Shown: positions 1-9,700 of the stretch, piece by piece
Layout of the letters: each line of letters begins with the position of its first letter
Numbering within the stretch: position 1 is the stretch's first letter
NCBI GenBank assembly: GCA_024758765.1
Contig: CP101406.1
Location: 2,418,001-2,482,000, forward strand
Direction: 5' to 3'
DNA length: 64,000 nucleotides
Source of the DNA: Mycobacterium sp. SVM_VP21
GTDB taxonomy: Bacteria; Actinomycetota; Actinomycetes; Mycobacteriales; Mycobacteriaceae
Translations under genes and position numbers: made by a program
Notes under the pieces: generated by a model
Database searches by the model: none
What the model saw: only the letters and a program-made list of their open reading frames with translations
What the model was told of the DNA's origin: nothing

Positions 1-1382
1 AGCACGGCATCGAGTGCACTGTCGGGTTCGGCGCCCATTGCGACACTGCAGGCCGAATGGTAGGTGGTGACGGCGGTTGTCCTGACGTAGTCATCGAGGT
101 CGGCACCGGGGCCGGGCAAGAGTTCGCGTTGGACGGCCGATGCGATCGGTTCGGTGGCCATAATGTCCCGGCTGCGCTCGATAGCACGAGCCAGTGCGCG
201 CACATCGTCGGGCTCGGCGAGCAGATTCAGCCGGACGGCCGGCGGGACGGTCGGGTCTGCGGAACGGATCATGACGCTGCCGCGACTCTTGGGTGTCCAA
301 TAGGACTGGCCGATCGCCACGGTGGGACGCATTCTCCGGGTGCCGGGCTCGGCGAGCGGATCGGCAGGAATGCACATCAGCTGAAAATCGCAGGCGGGAA
401 GGTCGGCCGCCGACCGGATATGCGCAACCGCTTCGACTCCGTTGCTGGTCAATTTGCCGGTCCGAGTGAACAACCACTGCAGCAGCCATCTCGGATTGGT
501 GATGTCGGACAGGCCGCGGTGGCCCGGGGCAGGATCCCAAATGGCCCAGGTGTGGGGGTGATCGGTGACACCCTGCCCGATCCGGGAACTGTCGACGAGC
601 GGGGTTACTCCCACGGCGCGGAGACGATCGGCGGGGCCGATGCCCGACAGTTGCAGCAGCTGCGGAGTGCCGAACACGCCGGCACTCACGACCACCTCAT
701 GGTCGGCGATCACCTGATGGACGCGGCCCCGGCGGCGGTACTCGACGCCGACCGCACGACCATTCCGAATGATCACCCGATGGACGTCGGCTTTGGTGAC
801 CACGCGCAGATTGCGCTGGCCGTTCAGGTAACCGCGCGGCGTGCTCCACCGCTGTCCGTTGTGGACGTTCACCGGGCTGAGCGCCGCCCCCTCAAGCGCG
901 GGTCCGCTGACGTCATCGTTGGCAGCGATCCCCGCGGCCCGGGCCGCTGCGACAAATCGCTGGGACAGTTCATCGGGGTACGCAGTCCGAGTGACCCGCA
1001 TCGACCCGTCTTCGATACGCGCGAACACCGGCGCCACGTCGGCCCAGCCCCACCCGGGCAGCTGCCAGCCGTCGTAGTCGAGGTCGCTGCCTTTGACCCA
1101 GACCAGCGCGTTCATCGCGCTCGTGCCGCCCAGGACACGACCGCGGTGCTGCACGATCCGCCGGTCTGCGCACCCGGATTCCGGTTCGGTCTCGTACCCC
1201 CAATCCAGGGCCGTCCCGTACTGGGAAGGACTGGCCGCCGGCGCCCGCACCGCCAATCTCCGGTCCGAGCCGCCCGATTCGATCAGCAACACCGTCGCCG
1301 CGGACTGCGTCGAAAGTCGGCCGGCAACCGCGCACCCGGCCGAGCCGGCACCCACAACAACGAAGTCGTATGAGGTCTCCAT
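1..1382 (-). CDS. GMC-family FAD oxidoreductase (choline dehydrogenase-like), 3' end outside window
   Basis: The minus strand reads open from an ATG at 1382 to the window edge (460 codons), so only the C-terminal tail is missing. The N-terminus (METSYDFVVVGAGSAGCAV) carries the FAD-binding GxGSAG loop at residues 11-16. HRGRVLGGTSAMN near residue 80 fits the first GMC signature region, and GTPQLLQLSGIG near residue 240 fits the second. YHSACSVAMG near the edge is the usual catalytic-His segment of the substrate domain. GMC enzymes oxidise alcohols, sterols or choline with FAD; the substrate cannot be read here. AGGAGG lies 10 nt upstream of the ATG. It is divergent from fadD15 across about 200 bp that hold only promoter-like sequence. 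The family call is firm, the substrate open. Confidence 0.85.
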   Translation of the reverse strand, partial: METSYDFVVVGAGSAGCAVAGRLSTQSAATVLLIESGGSDRRLAVRAPAASPSQYGTALDWGYETEPESGCADRRIVQHRGRVLGGTSAMNALVWVKGSDLDYDGWQLPGWGWADVAPVFARIEDGSMRVTRTAYPDELSQRFVAAARAAGIAANDDVSGPALEGAALSPVNVHNGQRWSTPRGYLNGQRNLRVVTKADVHRVIIRNGRAVGVEYRRRGRVHQVIADHEVVVSAGVFGTPQLLQLSGIGPADRLRAVGVTPLVDSSRIGQGVTDHPHTWAIWDPAPGHRGLSDITNPRWLLQWLFTRTGKLTSNGVEAVAHIRSAADLPACDFQLMCIPADPLAEPGTRRMRPTVAIGQSYWTPKSRGSVMIRSADPTVPPAVRLNLLAEPDDVRALARAIERSRDIMATEPIASAVQRELLPGPGADLDDYVRTTAVTTYHSACSVAMGAEPDSALDAV

Positions 1383-1532
1383 GGAATCTCCGCCTCCTGT
1401 CGAGGGCCGCGACCGATGATCAGCCTGGAAAACATCCTTCCGGTGGCTGAACCATCCGGCGGGGATTTTGCCGATGCGCCCCCGGACTGAGCCGCAACGT
1501 GAACACCGTCACGGTCGTCTTCAGGGGCCGAC

Positions 1533-1538
1533 TAGGCT
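1533..1538 (+). promoter_or_regulatory. predicted -10 box for fadD15
   Basis: TAGGCT fits the mycobacterial TANNNT -10 consensus. The predicted start of transcription is near 1545, which gives a leader of about 35 nt containing the GAGAGG ribosome site before the ATG at 1580. No clear -35 is seen. Confidence 0.45.
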
Positions 1539-1579
1539 GTAGCGGATCGACACCCAGGTTGGCAAGAGAGGTCATCGCA

Positions 1580-3382
1580 ATGCGTGAGTTCAGTGTTCCC
1601 GCGCCGTTCACCGTCGAGGAGCACGACAACGTCGCCGCGGTCGTCTTCGAGCACGAGCGCAACAGCCCCGACTTCGTCATCTACCAGCGGTTGGTCGACG
1701 GGGCCTGGACCGACGTCACCTGTGCAGAAGCCGCCGCGCAGATCCGTTCGGCCGCGCTGGGCCTGATCAGCCAGGGTGTGGCGGCCGGCGACCGGGTGGT
1801 CATCTTCTCGGCAACCCGCTACGAGTGGGCCATTCTGGACTACGCGATCCTGTCCATCGGTGCGGTGACCGTTCCGATCTACGAGACGTCGTCGGCCGAG
1901 CAGGTCCGCTGGGTCATGCAGGACTCCAGCGCGGTCGTGGCGTTCACCGAGACCGACGCCCACGCCCAGATTGTCAACGAACTCGCCGGCGACCTGCCGT
2001 CACTGCGGCGGGTATTTACCATCGACGGCTCGGACACCCCGGCACTTGATGAGCTCGCCGCGGCCGGCGCCGGCCAGGATCCGGCACAGGTCACCGCGCG
2101 CCTCGACGCGTTGCGGGCCACCGACCCGGCGACGCTGATCTACACCTCGGGCACCACCGGACGCCCCAAGGGCTGCGAGCTCACCCACTCCAACCTCATC
2201 CACGAGGTCCGCGGCACCCAGGCCGCACTGCCGACCCTGATGACTTCCGGCCAGCGCCTGCTGGTCTTCCTGCCGCTGGCCCACGTGTTGGCTCGCGCCC
2301 TGAGCATCGCGGGCTTCGCCAACAAGGTCACGATCGGATTCACCAGCGACATCAAGAACCTGGTGCCGATGTTCTCGGTGTTCAAGCCGACTGTGGTGGT
2401 GTCGGTGCCGCGGGTGTTCGAGAAGGTGTACAACACCGCCGCCCAAAACGCCGCCAACGACGGCAAGGGCCGCATCTTCGAGATGGCGGCCCAGACCGCG
2501 GTGGACTGGAGTGAGGCCACCGAACGCGGCGGCCCCGGCCTGTTGCTGCGCGCCAAGCACGCCTTGTTCGACAAGCTGGTGTACCACAAGCTGCGTACCG
2601 CGCTGGGGGGCAACTGCCGCGCCTCGGTCTCCGGCGGAGCACCGCTGGGCGAACGGCTGGGCCACTTCTACCGCGGCGTCGGACTGTCTATCTACGAGGG
2701 CTACGGGCTGACCGAGACCACTGCCGCCATCACCGTCAACCCGGTCGGCGGCATGAAGGTCGGGACCGTCGGAAAGCTCGTGCCCGGCAACAGCATGCGC
2801 ATCGCCGAGGACGGTGAACTGCTGGTGCGCGGCGGCGTGGTCTTCAGCGGCTACTGGCAGAACGAGCAGGCCACCGCCGACGCGTTCACCGACGGCTGGT
2901 TCCGCACCGGCGACCTGGCCGCCATCGACGACGAGGGCTACCTGAAGATCACCGGCCGCAAGAAGGAGATCATCGTGACCGCGGGCGGCAAAAACGTCGC
3001 CCCCGCGGTGCTCGAGGACCAGCTGCGGTCGCACCCGCTGATCAGCCAGGCGATGGTCGTCGGCGACGCCAAGCCGTTCATCGGCGCACTGATCACCATC
3101 GACCCCGAGGCTATCGAGGGCTGGAAGCAGCGCAACAGCAAGGCCAGCACCGCGACCCCAGCGGACCTGGCGACCGACCCGGATCTGATCGCCGAGGTGG
3201 ACGCGGCCGTCAAGCATGCCAATCTGGCTGTCTCGCACGCCGAGTCGATCCGCAAGTTCCAGATCCTGCCGGTCGACTTCACCGAAGCCACCGGCGAGCT
3301 GACCCCCACGATGAAGGTCAAGCGCAACGTGGTCGCGGAGAAGTTCGCCGACGCCATCGAAGCGATCTACGCCAAGGGCTGA
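1580..3382 (+). CDS. fadD15: long-chain fatty-acyl-CoA synthetase FadD15
   Basis: Activates a long-chain fatty acid with ATP and joins it to CoA. The 600-residue product matches the length of mycobacterial FadD15. The P-loop [11 protein letters not shown] is near residue 188, the adenylate-forming motif GYGLTETT near 375, the hinge [21 protein letters not shown] near 440-462, and the C-terminal catalytic Lys lies in PTMKVKR. The open frame extends further upstream, but the ATG at 1580 is chosen because GAGAGG sits 9 nt before it and the length then fits the family. It converges with pimB', with an inverted repeat between them. Annotated as a CoA ligase rather than an acyl-AMP ligase because it is FadD15-like and lies outside the lipid island. 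Confidence 0.93.
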   Translation: MREFSVPAPFTVEEHDNVAAVVFEHERNSPDFVIYQRLVDGAWTDVTCAEAAAQIRSAALGLISQGVAAGDRVVIFSATRYEWAILDYAILSIGAVTVPIYETSSAEQVRWVMQDSSAVVAFTETDAHAQIVNELAGDLPSLRRVFTIDGSDTPALDELAAAGAGQDPAQVTARLDALRATDPATLIYTSGTTGRPKGCELTHSNLIHEVRGTQAALPTLMTSGQRLLVFLPLAHVLARALSIAGFANKVTIGFTSDIKNLVPMFSVFKPTVVVSVPRVFEKVYNTAAQNAANDGKGRIFEMAAQTAVDWSEATERGGPGLLLRAKHALFDKLVYHKLRTALGGNCRASVSGGAPLGERLGHFYRGVGLSIYEGYGLTETTAAITVNPVGGMKVGTVGKLVPGNSMRIAEDGELLVRGGVVFSGYWQNEQATADAFTDGWFRTGDLAAIDDEGYLKITGRKKEIIVTAGGKNVAPAVLEDQLRSHPLISQAMVVGDAKPFIGALITIDPEAIEGWKQRNSKASTATPADLATDPDLIAEVDAAVKHANLAVSHAESIRKFQILPVDFTEATGELTPTMKVKRNVVAEKFADAIEAIYAKG

Positions 3383-3393
3383 GCTAGCTGCGC

Positions 3394-3446
3394 CGAGTGT
3401 GCGGAATCGTCGGCCGAACGGCCTTGCCCATCAAAACGCACACTCG
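3394..3446. terminator. inverted repeat between convergent fadD15 and pimB'
   Basis: CGAGTGTGCG (3394-3403) and CGCACACTCG (3437-3446) are perfect 10-bp arms around a 33-nt loop, in the 71-bp gap between two convergent genes. There is no U-tract, as is usual in mycobacteria. Probably a bidirectional terminator. Confidence 0.5.
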
Positions 3447-3453
3447 CGGCACC

Positions 3454-4596
3454 TCAGGCTTGCAGCAGGTCGGCCATGCGTCCGGCCAGGGTGTCCCAGC
3501 GCCAGTGGCCGGTCGCCCAATCGCGTCCAGCCGCACCCATCGCGGCGGCCCGATCGGGGTCGGCGAGCAATCCGGCGACGGCGTCAGCAATCTGCCGTAC
3601 AGCCCGGCCGTCGACCACCAGGCCAGTCCGGTTGTGCAGGACGGTTTCGGGTGCGCCGCCCGAGTCGCCGGCAACCACCGGGACCCCGGCCGCCGACGCC
3701 TCCAGGAACACGATACCCAGTCCCTCCACGTCAAGCCCGGCACCGCGGGTGCGGCACGGCATCGCGAACACATCGCCGAGCAGGTAGTGGGCCGGCAGTT
3801 CGGCGGCTGGTACACCACCGGTGAAGGTCACCGCATCGGCGACCCCGCACTCGCCGGCCAGCTTGTGCAACGTCTCGGCGTAGGGTCCACCGCCGACGAT
3901 CACCAGCGCAGCCCCGTCCACGCGTTGCCGAATCGCCGGCAGCGCCCGAATCAGCATGTCCTGGCCCTTGCGGGGCACCAGCCGCGATACGCAGACCACG
4001 GTCGGACGCTCACCCAGCCCGTGCCGGGCCCGCAATTCGGCGCGGGCACTCGGGTCCGGGCGGAACCGGTCGGTGTCCACTCCGGGAGGCAGGTGCTCCA
4101 GCGCGGCGTCGGGGCCGAACGCCGAGGCGAACCGGCCGCAGGTGTAGTGGCTGACGAAGGTGACGGTGTCGCAGGAGTCGCCGATCCGGCGCAACACCGA
4201 GCGGGCACCGGGCAACATCGACCAGCCCACCTCGTGGCCGTGCGTGCTGGCCACCACCCGGGTGGCACCGGCAGAGCGCGCCCGCTGCGCCTCCAACGCC
4301 AGCGGGGCGGCCGCACCGAACCAGACGGTCTGGGCCCCCTGGTCGGCGATGAGCCGGCGCATCCGGGAGTCGACGCCCGGCCCCGGCACCATCAGCGTGC
4401 CGGGATGGCGCACCACCTGGTAGCCGACCGATTTCGCAGCGTCATCGAAAGCGTCCGCGCCCTTCCACCGGGGCGCGTACACCGTCACGTCGTGGCGCCC
4501 ACTACCGGCGATACGGCGCACCAGCTCTTCCAGGTAGCACTGGATGCCGCCGGGACGCGGCGGAAAATCATTGGTTACCAGCAGGACCCGGCTCAC
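3454..4596 (-). CDS. pimB: GDP-mannose-dependent phosphatidylinositol monomannoside mannosyltransferase PimB'
   Basis: Adds the second mannose to phosphatidylinositol mannoside at the inner face of the plasma membrane, an early step to PIMs, LM and LAM. The 380-residue GT4 protein begins VSRVLLVTNDFPPRPGG, the typical start of this enzyme. STHGHEVGWS (acceptor side), SRLVPRKGQD and the nucleotide-sugar motif GLDVEGLGIVFLEASAAGVPV near residue 300 are all present. The open frame continues upstream through the tandem repeat; the GTG at 4596 is preferred because it matches the family N-terminus and has a -10 box just ahead. In M. tuberculosis this gene is followed directly by the Rv2189c homologue; here about 21 kb of lipid genes separate the two. 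Confidence 0.92.
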   Translation of the reverse strand: MSRVLLVTNDFPPRPGGIQCYLEELVRRIAGSGRHDVTVYAPRWKGADAFDDAAKSVGYQVVRHPGTLMVPGPGVDSRMRRLIADQGAQTVWFGAAAPLALEAQRARSAGATRVVASTHGHEVGWSMLPGARSVLRRIGDSCDTVTFVSHYTCGRFASAFGPDAALEHLPPGVDTDRFRPDPSARAELRARHGLGERPTVVCVSRLVPRKGQDMLIRALPAIRQRVDGAALVIVGGGPYAETLHKLAGECGVADAVTFTGGVPAAELPAHYLLGDVFAMPCRTRGAGLDVEGLGIVFLEASAAGVPVVAGDSGGAPETVLHNRTGLVVDGRAVRQIADAVAGLLADPDRAAAMGAAGRDWATGHWRWDTLAGRMADLLQA

Positions 4597-4603
4597 CCGT
4601 GGG

Positions 4604-4609
4604 ATGCTA
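4604..4609 (-). promoter_or_regulatory. -10 box for a probably leaderless pimB' mRNA
   Basis: On the minus strand TAGCAT ends 7 nt before the GTG of pimB', so transcription should begin at or within one base of the start codon. The first tandem-repeat copy begins 3 bp beyond this box and occupies the place of a -35 element. Confidence 0.5.
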
Positions 4610-4611
4610 GC

Positions 4612-4773
4612 GCGATGACGATGCGGGCCGCCCGCGGCCCGAAGAGAAATCGCGCCATCAGGCACAGCGCGATGACGATGCGGGCCGCCCGCGGCCCGAA
4701 GAGAAATCGCGCCATCAGGCACAGCGCGATGACGATGCGGGCCGCCCGCGGCCCGATAAGGAATCGCGCCATC
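4612..4773. repeat. 57-bp tandem repeat, 2 full copies plus one 48-bp copy (VNTR/MIRU-like)
   Basis: Copies lie at 4612-4668, 4669-4725 and 4726-4773. The first two are identical; the third differs in a short stretch (ATAAGGAAT for AAGAGAAAT) and stops 9 bp early. Each copy holds CGGGCCGC-CC-GCGGCCCG, a near-perfect hairpin, flanked by GCGAT and ATCGC that extend the dyad. The array exactly fills the space between the -10 boxes of pimB' and the MFS gene. Unit size and intergenic location resemble mycobacterial MIRU/VNTR loci. The frame reads through on both strands, but the peptides look like by-products. Confidence 0.95.
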
Positions 4774-4779
4774 TAGGCT
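4774..4779 (+). promoter_or_regulatory. -10 box for the MFS-gap operon
   Basis: TAGGCT begins at the base following the last repeat copy. The predicted transcription start is near 4786, giving a leader of about 50 nt with AGGGAGG before the GTG at 4836. Confidence 0.4.
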
Positions 4780-4835
4780 AACGGCCGGCGGCGACGGGCA
4801 CCGGAATCTGCGCCGGCGACAGAGGGAGGACGGCT

Positions 4836-6143
4836 GTGACCAGCCGCGTGGTCAATGCGCAAACCACCTCGCGATCGCAGGTGGCGGCCTGGGCGCTGTG
4901 GGACTGCGGCGCGACGGGTGTCAATGCAGTCGTGGGCACCTTCGTCTTCTCCGTGTACCTGACCGGACAGGTCGGCGCGGGGCTGCCCGGCGCCACGACG
5001 CCGGCAAGCTGGCTGGGCAAGGCGCTGACCGTCGCGGGGCTGCTCGTCGCGCTCTTGGCTCCCGTGATCGGGGTCTGGGTCAACGCCCCGCAACGTCGCC
5101 GCGCCGCACTCGCGGTGTTCACCGGCCTGGTGGTGGTGCTGACCGCGGCGATGAGCCTCATCGATGACGACTATCACTATCTTGGGTTCGGACTGGCGCT
5201 GCTAGCCTGCGCCGCGGTATGCAGCGACCTGGCAACGGTGCCCTACAACGCCGTGCTGGGCCAGCTGTCCACACCGCAGAATTCCGGCAGGATCTCAGGA
5301 ATCGGCTCGGCCTCAGGCTTTTTCGGCAGTGTGCTGTTGCTGCTGGTCCTCTATGTCGGTTTCATCGCCGGCGATGGTGACACCCGCGGCCTGTTCGGTC
5401 TCTCCGTCGACCACGGCCAGTACATCCGGGTGGCGATGCTGGTGGCCGCAGGTTGGCTGATCGTGTTCGCCGCTCCCCTGCTCTTTCTGGTGCGTACTCC
5501 GCCGACCACCGAGCCGGCACCGGTGGCCGGGCTCGTCAGCGCCTACCGCACGCTGTGGCAGGAGATCAAGGCCGAGTGGCGTCGCGACCACAACGTCATC
5601 TACTACCTGCTGGCCAGCGCGGTGTTTCGTGATGGGCTCACCGGGATCTTCGCGTTCGGCGCGGTGCTCGGTGTCAGCGTGTACGGCGTATCGCAAGCCG
5701 ACGTGCTGATCTTCGGCGTCTGCGTCAGCATCGTCGCCGCGGTGGGCGCGGTGGTGGGCGGCCGGCTCGCCGACCGCGCCGGTCCCAAGCCCGTCATCAT
5801 CGGCTCGCTGGCCGCCATGGTCGCGGTCGGGCTGACCCTGCTGACCGCCTCCGGGCCAGTGGCGTTCTGGATCTGCGGGCTGTTGCTCTGCCTTTTCGTC
5901 GGTCCGATTCTGGCGTCCGCCAGGGCGCTGATGCTGCGCATGTCCGCACCGGGCAAGGAGGGAGTGGCCTTCGGCCTCTACACCACCGCCGGACGCGCCG
6001 CATCATTCCTGGCGCCCTGGATGTTCTTCACCTTTGTCGATCTGTTCGGCACCGACCGGGCCGGAATGGGTGGGCTGTGTGTGGTCCTGGTGGCAGGCCT
6101 GATCGCCATGGTCGCCGTTCGGGCACCCCGCGAGGCGTCCTAG
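4836..6143 (+). CDS. MFS permease of the UMF1/Atg22-like type
   Basis: A 435-residue membrane protein with about 12 hydrophobic helices. The early segment WALWDCGATGVNAVVGTFVF, the loop GQLSTPQNSGRISGIGSASG and GRLADRAGPKPVI in the second half (an MFS loop 2-3 type motif) point to the UMF1/Atg22-like branch of the major facilitator superfamily. The substrate is unknown. The GTG start has AGGGAGG 6 nt upstream. The next gene begins 3 nt after the stop, so the two are almost certainly cotranscribed. Its place beside a Gap-like protein and a TPP-type PKS suggests a role in envelope lipid traffic, but nothing in the protein proves it. Confidence 0.8.
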   Translation: MTSRVVNAQTTSRSQVAAWALWDCGATGVNAVVGTFVFSVYLTGQVGAGLPGATTPASWLGKALTVAGLLVALLAPVIGVWVNAPQRRRAALAVFTGLVVVLTAAMSLIDDDYHYLGFGLALLACAAVCSDLATVPYNAVLGQLSTPQNSGRISGIGSASGFFGSVLLLLVLYVGFIAGDGDTRGLFGLSVDHGQYIRVAMLVAAGWLIVFAAPLLFLVRTPPTTEPAPVAGLVSAYRTLWQEIKAEWRRDHNVIYYLLASAVFRDGLTGIFAFGAVLGVSVYGVSQADVLIFGVCVSIVAAVGAVVGGRLADRAGPKPVIIGSLAAMVAVGLTLLTASGPVAFWICGLLLCLFVGPILASARALMLRMSAPGKEGVAFGLYTTAGRAASFLAPWMFFTFVDLFGTDRAGMGGLCVVLVAGLIAMVAVRAPREAS

Positions 6144-6146
6144 TCC

Positions 6147-6788
6147 ATGTGGCTGACGGTGCTGGTGATGGCATTTGCCGTGAGCCTCGAACCGTTCCGT
6201 ATTGGTATGACGGTGTTGATGCTGAACCGGCCGCGGCCGGTGCTGCAACTGTCCGCGTTCCTGATCGGCGGCTTCGCAATGGGGATGACCGTGGGGCTGG
6301 TCGTCTTGTTCGTCCTACGCCGCCGTCTACTCGGCTCGACCTATGTCACCTTGCCCCATGTTCAGATCCTGATCGGGGCGCTGGCGCTGTTGGCCGCCGC
6401 CGCGGTGGCCACCAAGGACAGGTGGTCGCGCCGAGCCACGCCGACGAGGCCCGTCCAGCGCCTGTTGCGCAGCAGCTCGCCGTGGGTTGCGGCGGCGGCC
6501 GGCTTGGGGATCGCGTTGCCCTCGGTGGACTACCTGGCCGCTCTTGCCGTGATCTTGGCCTCCGGTGCCGCGGTCACCGCGCAGGTCGGGGCGTTGCTGA
6601 TGTTCCACGTCGTCGCATTCGCACTGATCGAGATCCCGCTGCTGGCATATGTATTCGCGCCGAAGCAGACGCAGGCGGCGATCACCACGGTCAACGACTG
6701 GATTCGGTCACGTCGCCGCGTCGAGGTCGCCACCCTGCTCGCCGTCGTCGGCAGCCTGTTGCTCGCCGCCGGCATCATCAGTCGCTGA
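6147..6788 (+). CDS. Gap/Sap-family polytopic membrane protein (glycolipid addressing)
   Basis: A 213-residue protein with about six hydrophobic segments and short loops, of the GAP/Sap family (glycopeptidolipid- and sulfolipid-addressing proteins). The opening MWLTVLVMAFAVSLEPFRIG and the interior GLGIALPSVDYLAALAVI fit that family. Gap proteins assist transfer of glycolipids to the mycobacterial surface, and their genes sit beside lipid gene clusters. It follows the MFS gene by 3 nt. Its last 81 bp overlap the antisense 3' end of the PKS gene, so the final helix is encoded opposite the PKS C-terminal tail. Confidence 0.82.
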   Translation: MWLTVLVMAFAVSLEPFRIGMTVLMLNRPRPVLQLSAFLIGGFAMGMTVGLVVLFVLRRRLLGSTYVTLPHVQILIGALALLAAAAVATKDRWSRRATPTRPVQRLLRSSSPWVAAAAGLGIALPSVDYLAALAVILASGAAVTAQVGALLMFHVVAFALIEIPLLAYVFAPKQTQAAITTVNDWIRSRRRVEVATLLAVVGSLLLAAGIISR

Positions 6789-9700
6789 CGGTGTCGGGGG
6801 CTGACCTGCCGGCGATTCGGCGTCCGGCAGCTGGGCGGCGAGGTACTCACCGAGGCCCCCGATCGTCGGATAATCGAAGACCGCAGTCGCGTTGATGGTG
6901 AACGCGCCACCGAACTGGCTGTGCAATCGGTTACGCAGTTCGACCGCCATCAGCGAATCCGTGCCCAGATCCAGGAACCGACTGGTTGCGGCCGGCGGCT
7001 GCGCCAAGCGCAGGAACCCCTGAACTTCGCGCTGCAAGAATTCGGTGATGAAATCGGCCCGCTGCGCCACGGGTATCTCCTGTAGTTGCCGCAGCAACTC
7101 GGCGTCGCCGGCGCTGTCCCCCGCGGTGCTCGGCAGCACCAGATCCAGAATCGGCGGACGGGAACTGCCCAACACCTTCGCCGCGCGCTGCCAGTTCGCC
7201 TTGAGGATGGTCGCCTGAGCGCATCCGCTGGCGACGACGGCGGCGAGCGCACCAAGAGCAGCCGAGGGCTCCAGCGGAACGAGCCCTTGCGCACCGATAT
7301 TGGCGCGTGCTGCCTCCGACGAGGCCATCCCGCCCTGTCCCCAGGGCCCGAAGTTGACCCCGGTAGCCGGCAGGCCCCGCGCCTGGCGCTGCGCGACCAG
7401 CCCGTCGAGGAACGCATTGGCGGTCGAATAGTTGGCCTGCCCCGGCGATCCGAGCAAGCTGGACACCGACGAGGACACGATGAAGAAATCCAGGGCGTCG
7501 TCTCGAGTCAGGCGGTCCAAGTGCCCGGCACCGAAAGCCTTGGGCGCCAATACCGTCTGGAAGCGCTCCCAACTCTGCTGGGACAGCAGCGCATCGTCGA
7601 GCACACCCGCCAGATGCGCGACGCCGGCCAGCGGAGGCAACTCGGTGCGGATTCGCTCCAGCAGCCGTGCCACCTCGGATTCGTCGCCGACATCGGCCGT
7701 GACGGTGTGGACGCGGCACTTGTAGCGGTCGGTGATCTCGTCAATGGCCCGCTGCGCGTCGGCATCGGGTGTACGCCGACTGCTCAGCACGATGTCTCCG
7801 GCGCCGAGTTGAGCCAGATGCGCCGCCAGATGCAGGCCGATCGCGCCGAGGCCACCGGTGATCAGATAGGTCCGGTCACCGTGCGGCTGCAGCGGCGCGG
7901 GCATCTGCACCACGATTTTGCCGATGTGCCGCGCCTGCTGCATGCGACGGAACGCGGTCTTGGCTTCGGTCAGCGGATAGATCTCGGCGGGCAATGGCGT
8001 CCATTCACCCTTGGCCAAGCCGTCGGATACCTCACCGAGCAGGGAGCGGATGCGGTCGGGTTCGGTGAACATCACGGTATCCAACGCGACGATCTCGTAG
8101 GCGATGTCGGGGCGGGCCTCGGCCATCTGTTCCGGAGTCCAGATGTCTCGCTTGGCGATCTCGGCGAAACGCCCGCCCTGTGCCGTCGCCCGCAGGGTCG
8201 CCTCGATGAAGCCTTCGTTGGTCAGGCTGTTGAGCACCACATCCACGCCGGCGCCGTCGGTATCCGCAAGGATCTGGTCAGCGAAATCGGTTGTCCGCGA
8301 GTCATAGACATGCTTCACGCCGAGCTTGCGCAGCGTCTCCCGCTTGAAGGTGCTCGCCGTCGCGTACACCTCGGCACCATGCTGCTGGGCCATTTGGATA
8401 GCGGCCAGCCCGACACCACCGCTGGCGGCATGGATGAGCACCTTGTCGCCGGGATTCAGCTTCGCCCAGTCGAATGAAAGCCGAACCGTAAGCGCCGCAG
8501 CCGGAATCGTCGCGGCCTGCACCGCGCTCACCCCGTCGGGGATCGGCGCCACGAACTGGGCCGGTACGGCGAACCGGGTGGCGAAAGCGCCCTGCATGGA
8601 GCCGTAGACACGTTGGCCCACCTCGAGTCCGGTCACCCCGTCGCCAAGTGCGGTGACGACGCCGGCAAAGTCGCCACCGACGGGGCCCGGATCGCCCGGG
8701 TACAGGCCCAACACATTGAGCACGTCCCGGAAATTCAACCCGGCGGCCTCCACCCGGACCTGCACATAGCCGGCGTCGGGTGGCGCCACCTCGACCTCGG
8801 CCAGCCGCAGGTTGTCGATCGCGCCGCGCTCGGTGGGAGCTAGGGCATAGTCGGCGCCGCGCGGTACCGCGAGATGCCCGCTGCGCGACCACTGCAGAAG
8901 CCGGGGCGCCAAGTACTTTCCTTGCCGCAGCGCAATTTCCGATTCGGCCATCGGCGTCGCCAGCAGACCCGCCAAGGACACGACGGCCTCCGCGGATCCG
9001 TCGTGATCGAGCAATCTGCAGTGCAGGGCCGGCTCTTCGTTGACGATGGTGCGCCCAAGTCCCCACAACGCCGCCTGGACCGGATCCACCGGCTCGCCGG
9101 ATTCGGTAGCGACCGCTCGCTCGGTGATGAGCCACAGGCCGCCGGGCAGCTTGACGGCCCCCTCCCCCTGTAGCGCGTGTACGGCGCCGAGCAGGTCATC
9201 GATCTCGCACTGTAGCCGTGCCGCGGCCTCGGCACCGGACTCATCGGCCGTCGGTCGGCTGGCACGCCAGACGATTCCGGCGAACGACAACCCGCGTTGG
9301 TGCGCCTGCATTACGAGCTGCCCCATAGGCTCCGGGTCGGTCTTGCGGTCCCAGGAGATGCAGCCTGGAAGTTGGGCCGCCAACTCGTCGAATCCCGCGA
9401 TCAACCAGGTGCCGCCGGCCGTTGCGGCCTCCTCGACCGGCCGCGGCGCCGGCACCTCGTGCCAGCCGAGGCTGTACAGCAGCCGAGTGCTGTCACCGCC
9501 GAGCCCGCGCAACAGCGCTTCACGGGGCGCGCGTTTGACCGTGAATTCCCGGATCCCGCCGAGGCGGCGGTTGTCTCGGTCCACGAAGTCGAGATCGAAG
9601 ACCTGGGTTTCACTGTCGAGAGCGCTGGCGTGCCATCGGGCGCGGCAATAGAACCGCCGCGGCATCTTCGCGGCCAACGTCACCTGCCCGTACCGCAGCG

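Noticed and set aside
57..1373. 438-residue open frame on the plus strand
   Set aside because: It is the antisense shadow of the GMC oxidoreductase; its Gly/Asp/Arg-rich product has no domain, whereas the minus strand has FAD and GMC motifs.
4597..4722. N-terminal extension of PimB' through the repeats
   Set aside because: The extension repeats DGAISLRAAGGPHRHRA and is translated VNTR; the family starts at VSRVLLVTNDFPP, and a -10 box lies between.
4612..4773. CRISPR array
   Set aside because: The units are directly adjacent with no unique spacers, and no cas gene is near; it is a tandem minisatellite.
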